64,000 nucleotides of DNA from JAEUOS01 sp965279115. Lineage in GTDB: Bacteria > Pseudomonadota > Gammaproteobacteria > Burkholderiales > JAEUOS01. This document shows positions 32,557 to 42,032 of this stretch, piece after piece (position 1 is the stretch's first letter; each line of letters begins with the position of its first letter). The notes under the pieces are model-generated. The model made no database searches and was not told the DNA's origin. It saw only the letters and a list, made by a program, of their open reading frames with translations. The DNA lies in assembly GCA_965279115.1 (NCBI GenBank), contig OZ257137.1:3100001-3164000 (forward strand). The letters are read 5' to 3'. The position numbers and the translations under genes were made by a program.

Positions 32557-34209
32557 TCAGCGACCGGTGGCGGCCGCCTGGCGCAGCTTGAAGCGCTGCA
32601 GCTTGCCGGTTTCGGTGCGCGGCAGCGCGTCGACGAAGTCGATCTTGCGCGGATACTTGTAGGGCGCGATTGAAGCCTTCACGTATTCCTGTAGCGACTT
32701 TTTCATCGCCGCGTCGCCCTTGTGGCCGGCGCGCAGGACCACGAAGGCCTTGACCACCTGCCCGCGTTCCTCGTCGGGCACGCCGACCACGCCGCATTCA
32801 GCCACGGCCGGGTGGGCCAGCAGGCACGACTCCACCTCGGGTCCGGCGACGTTGTAGCCGGCGGTGATGATCATGTCGTCGGTGCGCGACTGGTAGAAGA
32901 AGTAGCCATCGGCGTCCATCATGTAGGCGTCGCCGGTGATGTTCCAGCCGCGCTGCACGTAGTCCTTCTGGCGCGCATCGTCCATGTAGCGGCAACCGGT
33001 CGGGCCCTTGACGGCCAGGCGGCCGGGCACCCCCGGCGGGCAGGGTTTGCCGGCCTCGTCGACCACGCGCGCCTGGTAGCCGGGGATGGCATGGCCGGTG
33101 GCGCCGCGGCGCACAGACTCGGGTGTATGGGAGATGAAGATGTGGATCATCTCGGTGGCGCCGATACCGTCGATCAATTCGATGCCGGTGGCCTCCTTGA
33201 ACAATTGGCGGGTCGCGTCCGGCAGGGCCTCGCCGGCCGATACACATTTTTTCAGCGAGGAAAGGTCATGGTTCTTCGCCAGCCCCGCCATCTGGCGGTA
33301 GAAAGTGGGCGCGGTGAAGCAGACGGTGGCGCGGAAGTCGGCGATGATCCCCAGCAGCGAGTCCGGCGTGGCTTTTTCCGAGAGCATGGTCGAGGCGCCG
33401 TAGCGCAGCGGAAACGCCAGCATGCCCCCCAGGCCGAAGGTGAAGGCCAGCGGCGGCGTACCGCAGAAAATGTCGTCGCGCGCCACCTTGAGAATCGATT
33501 TCGGAAAGCAGTCGCACATCGCCAGGATGTCGCGATGGAAGTGCATCGTGCCCTTGGGCACGCCGGTGGTGCCGGAAGTAAACGCGATCAGGGCGACGTC
33601 ATCGGCGGCGGTATCGACCGCCCGGAACGTCCCCGGCTTGCCGATCATCATGTCCTCCAGCGATCCGCCTTCGCCGTCGTTGAAGTAGCAGATGCGGTCG
33701 AGCGAATCGCAAAAATGCTCGCCGTTCGGGTTGGTGATGATGGCCATTTCCTGCCACAACTCCACGTCGCACAGCGCGATGCGCGGGCGCGCCTTGTCGC
33801 AGATCTGCTTCAATTCCTTGGCGCGCAAGAGCGGCATGGTGCCCACCGCGATGAGCCCGGCCTTGACCACCGCCAGCCAGCAGGCGGCCATCATCGCGTT
33901 GTTGGGGCCGCGCAGCAGCACGCGGTTGCCCGGCACCAGGCCCAGGTCTTCCACCAGCACATGGGCGATCTGGTTGACCCGGTACTGCAATTGCGCGTAA
34001 GTGGCGAAGGCGGGCTTGCCATCGACCATCTGCCAGATCGCCGGCCGCGCGCCGTGACCGTTTTTTACCTGACGGTCGAGCAGCTCGGCGGCGGCGTTGA
34101 GGCGCTCCGGATACTGCAGTTCCGGCAGGTCGAAGGTGAGGTCGGGCCAGAGCGAGCGCGCCGGCAGGCGGTCGCGGGCGAAGGTGTCGACGTGGGCGCT
34201 GGGGGTCAT
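32557..34209 (-). CDS. Aromatic acid-CoA ligase, benzoate/2-aminobenzoate type
   Basis: 550 residues. AMP-binding motif FTSGTTGVPKGTMHFHRD, IGATEMIHIFISHTPE, core ITGDAYMMDADGYFFYQSR and catalytic lysine in PRTETGKLQRFKL are present. IHIFISH and the flanking sequence resemble benzoate- and 2-aminobenzoate-CoA ligases rather than fatty-acid ligases. It would activate an aromatic acid with ATP and CoA. It is the last gene of a MarR-led operon with an enoyl-CoA hydratase and an acyl-CoA dehydrogenase. Aminobenzoyl-CoA and salicylyl-CoA pathways normally include a flavin monooxygenase, which is absent here, so the substrate remains open. Confidence 0.9.
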   Translation of the reverse strand: MTPSAHVDTFARDRLPARSLWPDLTFDLPELQYPERLNAAAELLDRQVKNGHGARPAIWQMVDGKPAFATYAQLQYRVNQIAHVLVEDLGLVPGNRVLLRGPNNAMMAACWLAVVKAGLIAVGTMPLLRAKELKQICDKARPRIALCDVELWQEMAIITNPNGEHFCDSLDRICYFNDGEGGSLEDMMIGKPGTFRAVDTAADDVALIAFTSGTTGVPKGTMHFHRDILAMCDCFPKSILKVARDDIFCGTPPLAFTFGLGGMLAFPLRYGASTMLSEKATPDSLLGIIADFRATVCFTAPTFYRQMAGLAKNHDLSSLKKCVSAGEALPDATRQLFKEATGIELIDGIGATEMIHIFISHTPESVRRGATGHAIPGYQARVVDEAGKPCPPGVPGRLAVKGPTGCRYMDDARQKDYVQRGWNITGDAYMMDADGYFFYQSRTDDMIITAGYNVAGPEVESCLLAHPAVAECGVVGVPDEERGQVVKAFVVLRAGHKGDAAMKKSLQEYVKASIAPYKYPRKIDFVDALPRTETGKLQRFKLRQAAATGR

Positions 34210-34264
34210 GGCGGGTCTTTGGTTTGAATGTAGGGAGGATACGCGCGACGGAACGGCGGCGGCT

Positions 34265-35452
<1,188 letters not shown>

Positions 35453-35463
35453 GATGATCCGGG

Positions 35464-36309
35464 TCAGTTGCCCTGGAATACCGGCTTTTGTTTGGCCACG
35501 AAGGCGTGATAGGCGCGGTGGAAGTCCTGCGTCTGCATGCAGATGGCCTGGGCCTGGGCTTCGGACTCGATGGCCTCGTCGACGCCCATGTCCCATTCCT
35601 TGTGCAACTGCGCCTTGGTCACGCCGTGGGCGAAGGTGGGGCCGGCAGCGAGCGTCTCGGCCAGTGCGCGCGCTTCTGCTGCGAGGGCCTCGGGGGCGAC
35701 CAGGCGATTGAAAAATCCCCAGCGCTCGGCCTCGTCGGCACTCATGCTGCGGCCGGTGTAAAGCAACTCCGAGGCACGCCCCTGGCCGATGATGCGCGGA
35801 AGGATCGCGCAGGCACCCATGTCGCAGCCGGCCAGGCCCACGCGGGTGAAGAGAAACGCCGTCTTGGCCGCCGGCGTGCCGATCCGCATGTCCGCCGACA
35901 TGGCGATGATGGCGCCGGCGCCGGCGCATACGCCGTCTACCGCGGCGATGATCGGCTGCGGGCAATGGCGCATCGCCTTGACCAGGTCGCCGGTCATGTG
36001 GGTGAAGTCCATCAACTGCGGCATCTTCATGTGGGTGAGCGGCCCGATGATCTCGTGCACATCGCCCCCGGAGCAGAAATTGCCGCCCGCGCCGGTGATC
36101 ACCACCACCTTGATGTCGGTCGCGTAGCAAAGGGCGCGGAAGAGGTCGCGCAGTTCCGCATAGGACTCCAGGGTGAGCGGGTTCTTGCGTTCCGGCCGGT
36201 TGAGCGTGATGGTGGCCACCGGGCCGTCGGCGGCAAAGCCGAAGTGACGGGCGCGATAGTCCGCGAAAGTGCGGCGATGGGTGAACGAATGATCGGGTGC
36301 CGGGTTCAT
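35464..36309 (-). CDS. Enoyl-CoA hydratase/isomerase family protein
   Basis: 281 residues of crotonase fold. The oxyanion-hole loops are visible in NFCSGGDVHEI and AVDGVCAGAGAIIAMSADMRIG, followed by FTRVGLAGCDMGACAILPR. In many hydratases two glutamates do the chemistry; here the second loop has C-D where E is common (GCDMG), which could mean a hydrolase, isomerase or ring-modifying activity instead of plain hydration. It is the first enzyme gene after marR in the operon. Confidence 0.9.
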   Translation of the reverse strand: MNPAPDHSFTHRRTFADYRARHFGFAADGPVATITLNRPERKNPLTLESYAELRDLFRALCYATDIKVVVITGAGGNFCSGGDVHEIIGPLTHMKMPQLMDFTHMTGDLVKAMRHCPQPIIAAVDGVCAGAGAIIAMSADMRIGTPAAKTAFLFTRVGLAGCDMGACAILPRIIGQGRASELLYTGRSMSADEAERWGFFNRLVAPEALAAEARALAETLAAGPTFAHGVTKAQLHKEWDMGVDEAIESEAQAQAICMQTQDFHRAYHAFVAKQKPVFQGN

Positions 36310-36374
36310 GCAGGGGGTCTCCTGTTGCGGTTGTTTTGGCGGCGCAGGCCGGGTGCCGCGGCTGAGTGGGGGGG

Positions 36375-36875
36375 TCAGGCGATATTCGCGCTGACGCTGG
36401 CCTTCAGGCGCCCGAGCAGGCGGAAAAGCTGCCCACGCTCCGCGTCTGTCAGCCCCTGCGTCAGTCCGATCACCCAGCCCTCGTGACGCTCCGCCATCTG
36501 CGCGAAAACATGGCGCCCCTCCTCGGTGAGGCTGATGCGCCAGGCGCGCCGGTCGGTCGGGTCGGCTTCGCGCGACACCAGGCCTTCCCGGCTGAGCTGG
36601 TCGGCAATCCCGGTAACGTTTCCGCCGGTGACCATCAAGCGTTGCGACAATTCACCCATCTTGAGGCCTGCCGGATGCTTGTACAACTGCGCCATCAGGT
36701 CGAAACGCGGCAAGGTCACGTCGAAATCGCGCCGCAGGTCGGCGCGAATCGTCGCCTCGATCAGGTTGGTGCAGGTCAATAGGCGCAACCACAGGCGCAA
36801 TGCCTCATGTTCGCCGCCCTCGGCCCGGGTTTCGTGATCCAGGGGGGGCGCTTCAGGCCTGATCTGATCGTCCAT
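36375..36875 (-). CDS. MarR family transcriptional regulator
   Basis: 166 residues with the winged-helix core LPRFDLMAQLYKHPAGLKMG, recognition region LSQRLMVTGGNVTGIADQLS and wing LVSREADPTDRRAWRISLTEEG. MarR proteins of aromatic catabolic operons usually bind an aryl-CoA intermediate and release DNA. It leads the operon and has an inverted repeat over its own -10, indicating autorepression. The message appears to be leaderless (see the promoter entry). Confidence 0.95.
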   Translation of the reverse strand: MDDQIRPEAPPLDHETRAEGGEHEALRLWLRLLTCTNLIEATIRADLRRDFDVTLPRFDLMAQLYKHPAGLKMGELSQRLMVTGGNVTGIADQLSREGLVSREADPTDRRAWRISLTEEGRHVFAQMAERHEGWVIGLTQGLTDAERGQLFRLLGRLKASVSANIA

Positions 36876-36910
36876 GAAATTACTTTAGATTTCAAATAAC
36901 GAGATGTCAA
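36875..36910 (-). promoter_or_regulatory. marR operon promoter with overlapping operator
   Basis: On the minus strand TTGACA (36910-36905), a 17-base spacer and TAAAGT (36887-36882) form a good sigma-70 promoter. The ATG of marR begins 6 bases after the -10, so transcription should start at or next to the start codon. The inverted repeat TGAAAT-N8-ATTTCA (36875-36894) covers the -10 and start site and is a natural MarR operator. Confidence 0.7.
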
Positions 36911-36916
36911 GAATTA

Positions 36917-36947
36917 CCATTAAATGGGGTCAGACCCCATTTAATGG
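36917..36947. repeat. Perfect 14-base-pair palindrome, REP-like
   Basis: CCATTAAATGGGGT, a CAG spacer, then ACCCCATTTAATGG. The core GGGGTCAGACCCC is, from memory, common between genes in many Proteobacteria and often associated with REP-type elements. A partial copy of the arm (TTTAATGG) follows at 36953. It stands just upstream of the marR promoter; it might affect transcription or be a remnant of a dispersed element. Confidence 0.7.
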
Positions 36948-37090
36948 GCCGGTTTAATGGCATTTGATGTGCTGCTTTGCCCTTTCCCCGCTGGCGGGTT
37001 GATCCAGGCCGGATTGACAAATTTTGCGAGTTGCTATGATTGGCCACCCCTGATCCGAAAACCGGTGGCTTTTGGCCACCCGCGAACGCC

Positions 37091-38029
37091 ATGGAACTCT
37101 CCCCTGACCTGCGTGCCTTGCGCGACTTCTATTACAAGTCCGGCCTGAAACTGGCGCCGGAACGCGACTTCGTGCGCGGCGAGAAGGTGCTCGACAAGCC
37201 GGCGTTCTTCACCCTTGAGCACCTGCGCCGCCATCTCAACAACCCGCTCCTGACGCCGAATTACTTCAAGCTGTACTGGCAGGGCAAGACAGTGGACTGC
37301 AGCCCTGCCATGGGCTACAAGGTGGTGCAGGGCGCGGAATTGCCGTTCCTCAACAAGGGCATCATCGAGGAATACCTGGCCAACGGAGCGGCTATCGTGC
37401 TTGAGGCCATCGACCTGTTCGAACCGATGGTCAATGCCATGTGCGCGGCCATCGACAACGCCGGCGAGATATTGCTGTCGAACTCGGTGGCGTTTCTGTC
37501 GCAAGCCAGGGGCGGCGAGGCGTATCGCGGCCATGTCGATACGGCCGACGTGCTGGTGGTGCAACTGGCGGGGCGCAAGAAATGGTACGTGCACGAGCGC
37601 CAGAAAACCCGCTGGGTCAACCTGAACGAACTCGACCCCGCGGCGATGGGGCCGGTGCAAGCCGAATTCGTCATGCAGCCGGGCGACGTGATCTACCTGC
37701 GCAACTACACCCCGCATCGTGTGGAAACCGCCGACGAGTACTCGTTGCACATGGCCTTCGACATCTGCGACCGTCGCATCAATGCCGACACCGCGCTGCA
37801 CCTGCTGCTGCAAGCCTACAACCAGGACGCAGCACCGATCTATACACCGGTGGATGGCGTGCTGGAAAAGCTCAAGTCCCACGCTGATTCCAAACCCTTC
37901 CGCGACCATCTCGCCCAGTTAAGCCAGGCGCAGGCCGAAAACTACAAGCGCGCACGTGCGTTGTTTGGCGCAAACAAGGTGACAGCGCTGGACAAACTGG
38001 TGGCCGCGGAAGCCGCGCGCAGGTCTTAG
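37091..38029 (+). CDS. JmjC/ROXA-like cupin oxygenase, 2-oxoglutarate dependent (putative)
   Basis: The frame opens at TTG 37040; ATG 37091 gives 312 residues. The iron-binding H-x-D is in RGHVDTADVLVVQLAGRKKW and the distal histidine in YLRNYTPHRVETADE, the arrangement of JmjC-type hydroxylases and ribosomal oxygenase relatives. The lysine in KKWYVHER could bind 2-oxoglutarate. These enzymes hydroxylate protein side chains or natural-product peptides. It precedes a porin gene by over 300 bases and has no obvious partner. Confidence 0.8.
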   Translation: MELSPDLRALRDFYYKSGLKLAPERDFVRGEKVLDKPAFFTLEHLRRHLNNPLLTPNYFKLYWQGKTVDCSPAMGYKVVQGAELPFLNKGIIEEYLANGAAIVLEAIDLFEPMVNAMCAAIDNAGEILLSNSVAFLSQARGGEAYRGHVDTADVLVVQLAGRKKWYVHERQKTRWVNLNELDPAAMGPVQAEFVMQPGDVIYLRNYTPHRVETADEYSLHMAFDICDRRINADTALHLLLQAYNQDAAPIYTPVDGVLEKLKSHADSKPFRDHLAQLSQAQAENYKRARALFGANKVTALDKLVAAEAARRS

Positions 38030-38346
38030 CTGGTCGCCGTTCAGAGTAGAAGGGAGGCCCCCCGAAAAGTTGGGTTTTCGAATCCAGAATTATGCCATTC
38101 GCATAATTCGAGGGTTTGCGAATATTTTGCATGACCTCTTGTTGTGCAAAAGCCACAAAGGCTCACCAAATTCGTGCGGAATATCACCTAAAACTTGGCT
38201 TGGCCCGGGTGCTTTGGGAGAATCGCTGCAAGCCCCCCGCTTCCAAGACGGGGGGTGGATTTTTGGTGGCAACGAGTTAGCGACAGCGCTCATACGATAT
38301 ATCCGTTAATTCGAAACCGCTCCCTTTATTCACAGAGGAGATTTAC
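38030..38346 (+). promoter_or_regulatory. Structured leader/intergenic region upstream of the porin
   Basis: This 317-base gap has no gene that I can support. It contains several perfect inverted repeats: CGAAAA/TTTTCG (38063-38080), GAATTATGC/GCATAATTC with a 5-base loop (38087-38109), an overlapping ATTCGCA/TGCGAAT pair (38097-38123) that excludes the previous one, and CCCCCCG/CGGGGGG (38233-38255) followed by GGATTTTTGG. The last resembles a terminator or attenuator ahead of the porin. The porin ribosome-binding site AGAGGAG lies at the end. Confidence 0.5.
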
Positions 38347-39885
38347 ATGCAAAAGAAACTTCTGGTTGGTGCAGTGCTGTCCGCCATCGCTGGCGCAGCT
38401 TCGGCCCAATCGTCCAACGTCACGATCTACGGCACCATCAACCAGCCGTTCGAGTTCTTGAGCGTTTCCGGTTCTGACGGTACCTCCAGCGCTGCAGCCG
38501 GTGTGGCCGCTTCGGTTGCCGCCGGTCAAAACAGCTCGACCCGTGCCAACGCCAACGGCGTTGTTGCTGCCAACAACGTCGGCCTGACCCGTGTTCCCAC
38601 GGCTGCCGCGAACGTCGCTGGTGCTGCCGATCAGGCCACCCGCACCCGCTTCCAGAACGCCGGCTCGAACTTCGGCCTGCGTGGCACGGAAGATCTGGGC
38701 AACGGCCTGTCGGCCTGGTTCCAGTTGGAAATGTCGATCGGCAACATCGGCGCTGCTCCCCCCAACGCTGCACAGAACCACGGTACCGCACCGACCTTCC
38801 GCAACACCGCGGTTGGCCTGCGTTCCAACACCTGGGGCACGCTGCTGACTGGCGCCTGGGACAGCCCGTTCAACCAGATCGCCGGCTCGACCAACGCCAA
38901 CGCCCGTACCGGCCACGCGTCGACCAACCTGAACGCCAACATGCTGGGCGCAACCACGCTTGGTTACGGTTCGGTTTCCGGCCAGACCGCAGCTTCGTGG
39001 TGTGCTGCCGGCGCCGCCGCTTGCTTGAACTACGGCACCAACTTTGACCGTCGCGAGCGCGCCGCCATCCAGTGGTGGTCGCCCAACTGGAACGGCTTTG
39101 AAGTCAAAGCCCAGTACAACGCCACTGCCGACAACGGCGGCGTGACGGTGAGCAACCGTGCTGCCAGCGCTGCGGCTCTCAAGCCGACGATCTGGAACCT
39201 GACGGTTGGCTATAGCAACGGCCCTCTGCATGTGGTTTACGGCTATGAGCGCAACAAGGACACCTTCGCCCTGGCCGCCAACTCCATCGCCGGCGGCTTC
39301 ACCGGTGGTGAAGGTAACGGTATCTGGACCGCCTTCGGTGGCCCGACCGCCGCAACCGCTGCGGGTACCTCGTATGTGAACGGTTCCACCAACGTCGGCC
39401 ATCGTCTCGGCGGCCGGTACGCCTTCAACCTGGGCGGCGGCAGCTCGATCGGCCTCGGCGCGTTGTGGGAAAGCCTGAAGTGGAACCTGGACTACTCGAC
39501 GGTTCCGGGCGCTGCTGCTCTGGCGGCCAACAACCTGACCGAACTGAAGAAGACTGCGTATCGCCTGCAGGCCAACTTCACGACCGGTAACCACTTCATC
39601 GGCTTCGAGTACACCAAGGCCAATGAACTCAAGGGTGGGATCTCTCGCGTGGGTGGCGGTGTCGTAGGTTCCACCGGTTCCTTCGACGGCAGCGGCACGA
39701 GCGCCAAGGGCTACATCCTGAGCTACAACTACATGATGTCCAAGCGCACTTCGGTGGGCGCCTACTGGACGCAAGTCACCAACGACACCAACGCCAACTA
39801 TTCCGGCTTGGTGTTCGGCGGCGCCACCACGGCTGCCGGCGGCGACCCGCGTTACTACGGTCTGCACCTGCGTCACGCGTTCTAA
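38347..39885 (+). CDS. Outer-membrane porin, betaproteobacterial type
   Basis: 512 residues with a signal peptide (KKLLVGAVLSAIAGAASAQS), a first strand VTIYGTINQPFEFL, the family block FGLRGTEDLGNGLSAWFQLE and a C-terminal LHLRHAF, the terminal phenylalanine needed by the BAM machinery. Family members are usually 330-400 residues; extra length comes from an Ala/Ser/Asn-rich insertion at about 40-100 and from longer loops, one of which has two cysteines (WCAAGAAACLNYG). Trimeric general diffusion is expected. Codons are biased, suggesting high expression, and a strong terminator follows. Confidence 0.93.
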   Translation: MQKKLLVGAVLSAIAGAASAQSSNVTIYGTINQPFEFLSVSGSDGTSSAAAGVAASVAAGQNSSTRANANGVVAANNVGLTRVPTAAANVAGAADQATRTRFQNAGSNFGLRGTEDLGNGLSAWFQLEMSIGNIGAAPPNAAQNHGTAPTFRNTAVGLRSNTWGTLLTGAWDSPFNQIAGSTNANARTGHASTNLNANMLGATTLGYGSVSGQTAASWCAAGAAACLNYGTNFDRRERAAIQWWSPNWNGFEVKAQYNATADNGGVTVSNRAASAAALKPTIWNLTVGYSNGPLHVVYGYERNKDTFALAANSIAGGFTGGEGNGIWTAFGGPTAATAAGTSYVNGSTNVGHRLGGRYAFNLGGGSSIGLGALWESLKWNLDYSTVPGAAALAANNLTELKKTAYRLQANFTTGNHFIGFEYTKANELKGGISRVGGGVVGSTGSFDGSGTSAKGYILSYNYMMSKRTSVGAYWTQVTNDTNANYSGLVFGGATTAAGGDPRYYGLHLRHAF

Positions 39886-39912
39886 TCTGGTTTACTCCAG
39901 TTAGTCCGTATG

Positions 39913-39943
39913 AAAACGGGCGCCTTTGGCGCCCGTTTTTTTT
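39913..39943 (+). terminator. Rho-independent terminator after the porin
   Basis: AAAACGGGCGCC, a TTT loop, then GGCGCCCG and eight T residues: a strong stem with a long T tract, 27 bases after the stop. Confidence 0.93.
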
Positions 39944-39992
39944 CGTCCGCAGTTTCCTGTCGTAACGGCAACGCGGGCCGGCCTTTCCAGGT

Positions 39993-40619
39993 TCAGCGGA
40001 ATTTGGGGCCCAGGGCCCAGAACACCAGGCTGCGCCGGGTGCCGCTTGTCACGGGTGCCACGCGGTGCATCACGAATGACGGGAAAAACACGAACCTGCC
40101 ACGGCGGTGCGGCACTGTCAGCGGCCGCTCCAGGGTCTGCGAGTCGATCACCATCTCGAAGGCGCCACCGGTGAATTCGTTCTGCTCACCCAGCATGATC
40201 GAAAGCGAGAGCTTGCGGCCGATCACCGCGCGCTCGCTGGTGCTGGCGAACGACAGGTCCATGTGGTATTCGTAGTGGGCGCCCTCGTCCCGGTATTCCG
40301 AGTACTGGAAGGTGTTGAAGCCGTCTAGCTCGAAGTTGAAGGCGTCGCGGTTGGCCTGCTCGAAGGTTTCGACCACCCGCTCGAAAATCCAGCGGTTCTC
40401 CGGCGCGACGCTGTGATGCATGATGTGCGACTTGCGCAGCTTGTCGTCGGCCACCAGCACGCCGCGCGACTGCATGACCATCGCTTTCTCGACGCCAAGC
40501 TCGCCGCAGTAGCGTTCGATCTCGTCGAGCTCTTCGGGTGAAAACACATCGTCGAGCACGAAAAATGGCGCGAGGTTGTCGCGACGGTAGGCGGGGTTCA
40601 GAATGGTCAAACCGGTCAT
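39993..40619 (-). CDS. 2-oxoglutarate/Fe(II) oxygenase, PKHD type
   Basis: ATG 40619 gives 208 residues (MTGLTILNPAYRRDNLAPFF). The double-stranded beta-helix iron site is visible: H-x-D in YEYHMDLSFAS, distal histidine in FVMHRVAPV and the 2-oxoglutarate arginine in GTRRSLVFWALG. Proteins of this sort hydroxylate peptides or small molecules; several are linked to iron limitation or piuC-like loci near porins and receptors. It is convergent with the porin and divergent from the CNP1-like gene. Confidence 0.88.
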   Translation of the reverse strand: MTGLTILNPAYRRDNLAPFFVLDDVFSPEELDEIERYCGELGVEKAMVMQSRGVLVADDKLRKSHIMHHSVAPENRWIFERVVETFEQANRDAFNFELDGFNTFQYSEYRDEGAHYEYHMDLSFASTSERAVIGRKLSLSIMLGEQNEFTGGAFEMVIDSQTLERPLTVPHRRGRFVFFPSFVMHRVAPVTSGTRRSLVFWALGPKFR

Positions 40620-40798
40620 GGTATGAAACCTTGAGGTGCGAAAAGGTGCTAATGATAGCCATCTTCTTACACGGTGCAGTGGCGCAGCTTCGACTTGCGA
40701 CCCGCCGCCAATGAGCGCGTAAAATTTGTTCCTCAGGCAAGGTGCCGGCCCCGCAGTTCTGGCGGGCACAGCCCATATCGAAAAGGCAGGTTGGTGTG

Positions 40799-41335
40799 AT
40801 GTTGCGATTGATGTTCGCCCTCTTTGCCATGGTAGTCATGTGGATTTCGGCCTTTGCGCAATCCAATTTGCCGGTGCCCCCGCGCGAAGAGGATCAGTAC
40901 AAGGAGGCCGCCGTGCAGCTGCCGCCCTATCCACAGAGGGAGAGGCTGATGCGTTTTCCGACCAACTGGACCAACCACGAAATATTCCTTGATCCGGCTG
41001 CCTTTGCGGACGGTACCGATGGCGTGGTGCGGTTCACACTCGTGGTACGCAGCCCGAGTGGCGCCGAAAGCGTTTCCCACGAAGGCATTCGTTGCGAAAC
41101 CGGCGAGAAGCGCGTCTACGCGTACGGTCGCAAGAGTGCGTCCGGAGATGCCATATGGTCGCCCGCGCGTGAAAGTCCCTGGCGCGCCATTCCGGACACG
41201 CGCGCGAATCGGCATTATTTTGAATTCTGGCGCGATCTTTTTTGCGACCATAAGGTAGCTGAGACGCGCGCGGACATCTTGCGCAACATTCCCAAGGGCG
41301 GTCGCGAGCGCCGCGAAGGCATGGCGACGGAATAG
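40799..41335 (+). CDS. CNP1-like family exported protein
   Basis: 178 residues from ATG 40799. Signal peptide MLRLMFALFAMVVMWISAFA is followed by a mature domain with RFPTNWTNHEIFLDPAAF, VVRSPSGAESVSHEGIRCET and FWRDLFCDH. This pattern, including two conserved cysteines, matches the CNP1-like family, named after a Neisseria protein and typical of Betaproteobacteria. Function unknown, presumably periplasmic. It is followed 55 bases later by coq7, a neighbour pair I expect in this class. Confidence 0.85.
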   Translation: MLRLMFALFAMVVMWISAFAQSNLPVPPREEDQYKEAAVQLPPYPQRERLMRFPTNWTNHEIFLDPAAFADGTDGVVRFTLVVRSPSGAESVSHEGIRCETGEKRVYAYGRKSASGDAIWSPARESPWRAIPDTRANRHYFEFWRDLFCDHKVAETRADILRNIPKGGRERREGMATE

Positions 41336-41390
41336 AAGACACACGGTTCTTGTCTGGCGGCAGGATAGTTCGGCCAGACTCAATGCACGC

Positions 41391-42026
41391 ATGGAGAAAC
41401 AGATGACCCCCGACACCCTCATCACCGCCTTCGACCGCGCCCTGCGCGCGATTACTTCCGTGGCGCCTGCCGCGCCCATGCCGGCCGGCGCCGAAAGTCC
41501 GGGGCCCGATCTGGCACCCGAGGAAAAGCGCGAGGTCGCGGCGCTCATGCGCGTCAACCATGTGGGTGAGGTTTGCGCCCAGGCCCTGTATCACGGGCAG
41601 GCAGCCACCGCCCGCACGCCGGAAATGCGCGCCCACATGGAGCGCGCCGCGGTCGAGGAGGGCGCGCATCTGGCATGGACGGCGGAGCGCATCGCCGAAC
41701 TAGGCGGGCGCCAGAGCCTGTTGAATCCGCTCTGGTATGCCGGCGCCTTTGCGCTGGGCGCCGTCGCCGGCCGGCTGGGCGACCGGACCAGCCTCGGGTT
41801 CGTGGCAGAAACCGAGCGTCAGGTCGAGCAGCATCTCGAAGGCCACCTGGAGCGGCTGCCGCCCGGCGATACCCGCTCCCGGGCGATCATCCAGGCGATG
41901 CAGGCCGACGAGGTGCGCCACGCACGCGAGGCGATCGCAGCGGGGGGCGACGACTTGCCGCTGCCGGCGCGCCTGGCCATGAAGCTGATGGCCAAGGTGA
42001 TGACCACCACCGCCTACCGCATCTGA
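41391..42026 (+). CDS. coq7: 2-polyprenyl-3-methyl-6-methoxy-1,4-benzoquinone monooxygenase
   Basis: 211 residues (second ATG at 41403). The di-iron ligands of the Coq7 family are in NHVGEVCAQALYHGQ, EEGAHLAWTAERI, TERQVEQHLEGHL and DEVRHAREAI. It adds the last ring hydroxyl in ubiquinone biosynthesis at the inner membrane. Betaproteobacteria commonly use Coq7 instead of UbiF. Convergent with the glycosyltransferase downstream, six bases apart. Confidence 0.94.
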   Translation: MEKQMTPDTLITAFDRALRAITSVAPAAPMPAGAESPGPDLAPEEKREVAALMRVNHVGEVCAQALYHGQAATARTPEMRAHMERAAVEEGAHLAWTAERIAELGGRQSLLNPLWYAGAFALGAVAGRLGDRTSLGFVAETERQVEQHLEGHLERLPPGDTRSRAIIQAMQADEVRHAREAIAAGGDDLPLPARLAMKLMAKVMTTTAYRI

Positions 42027-42032
42027 GCCGGA

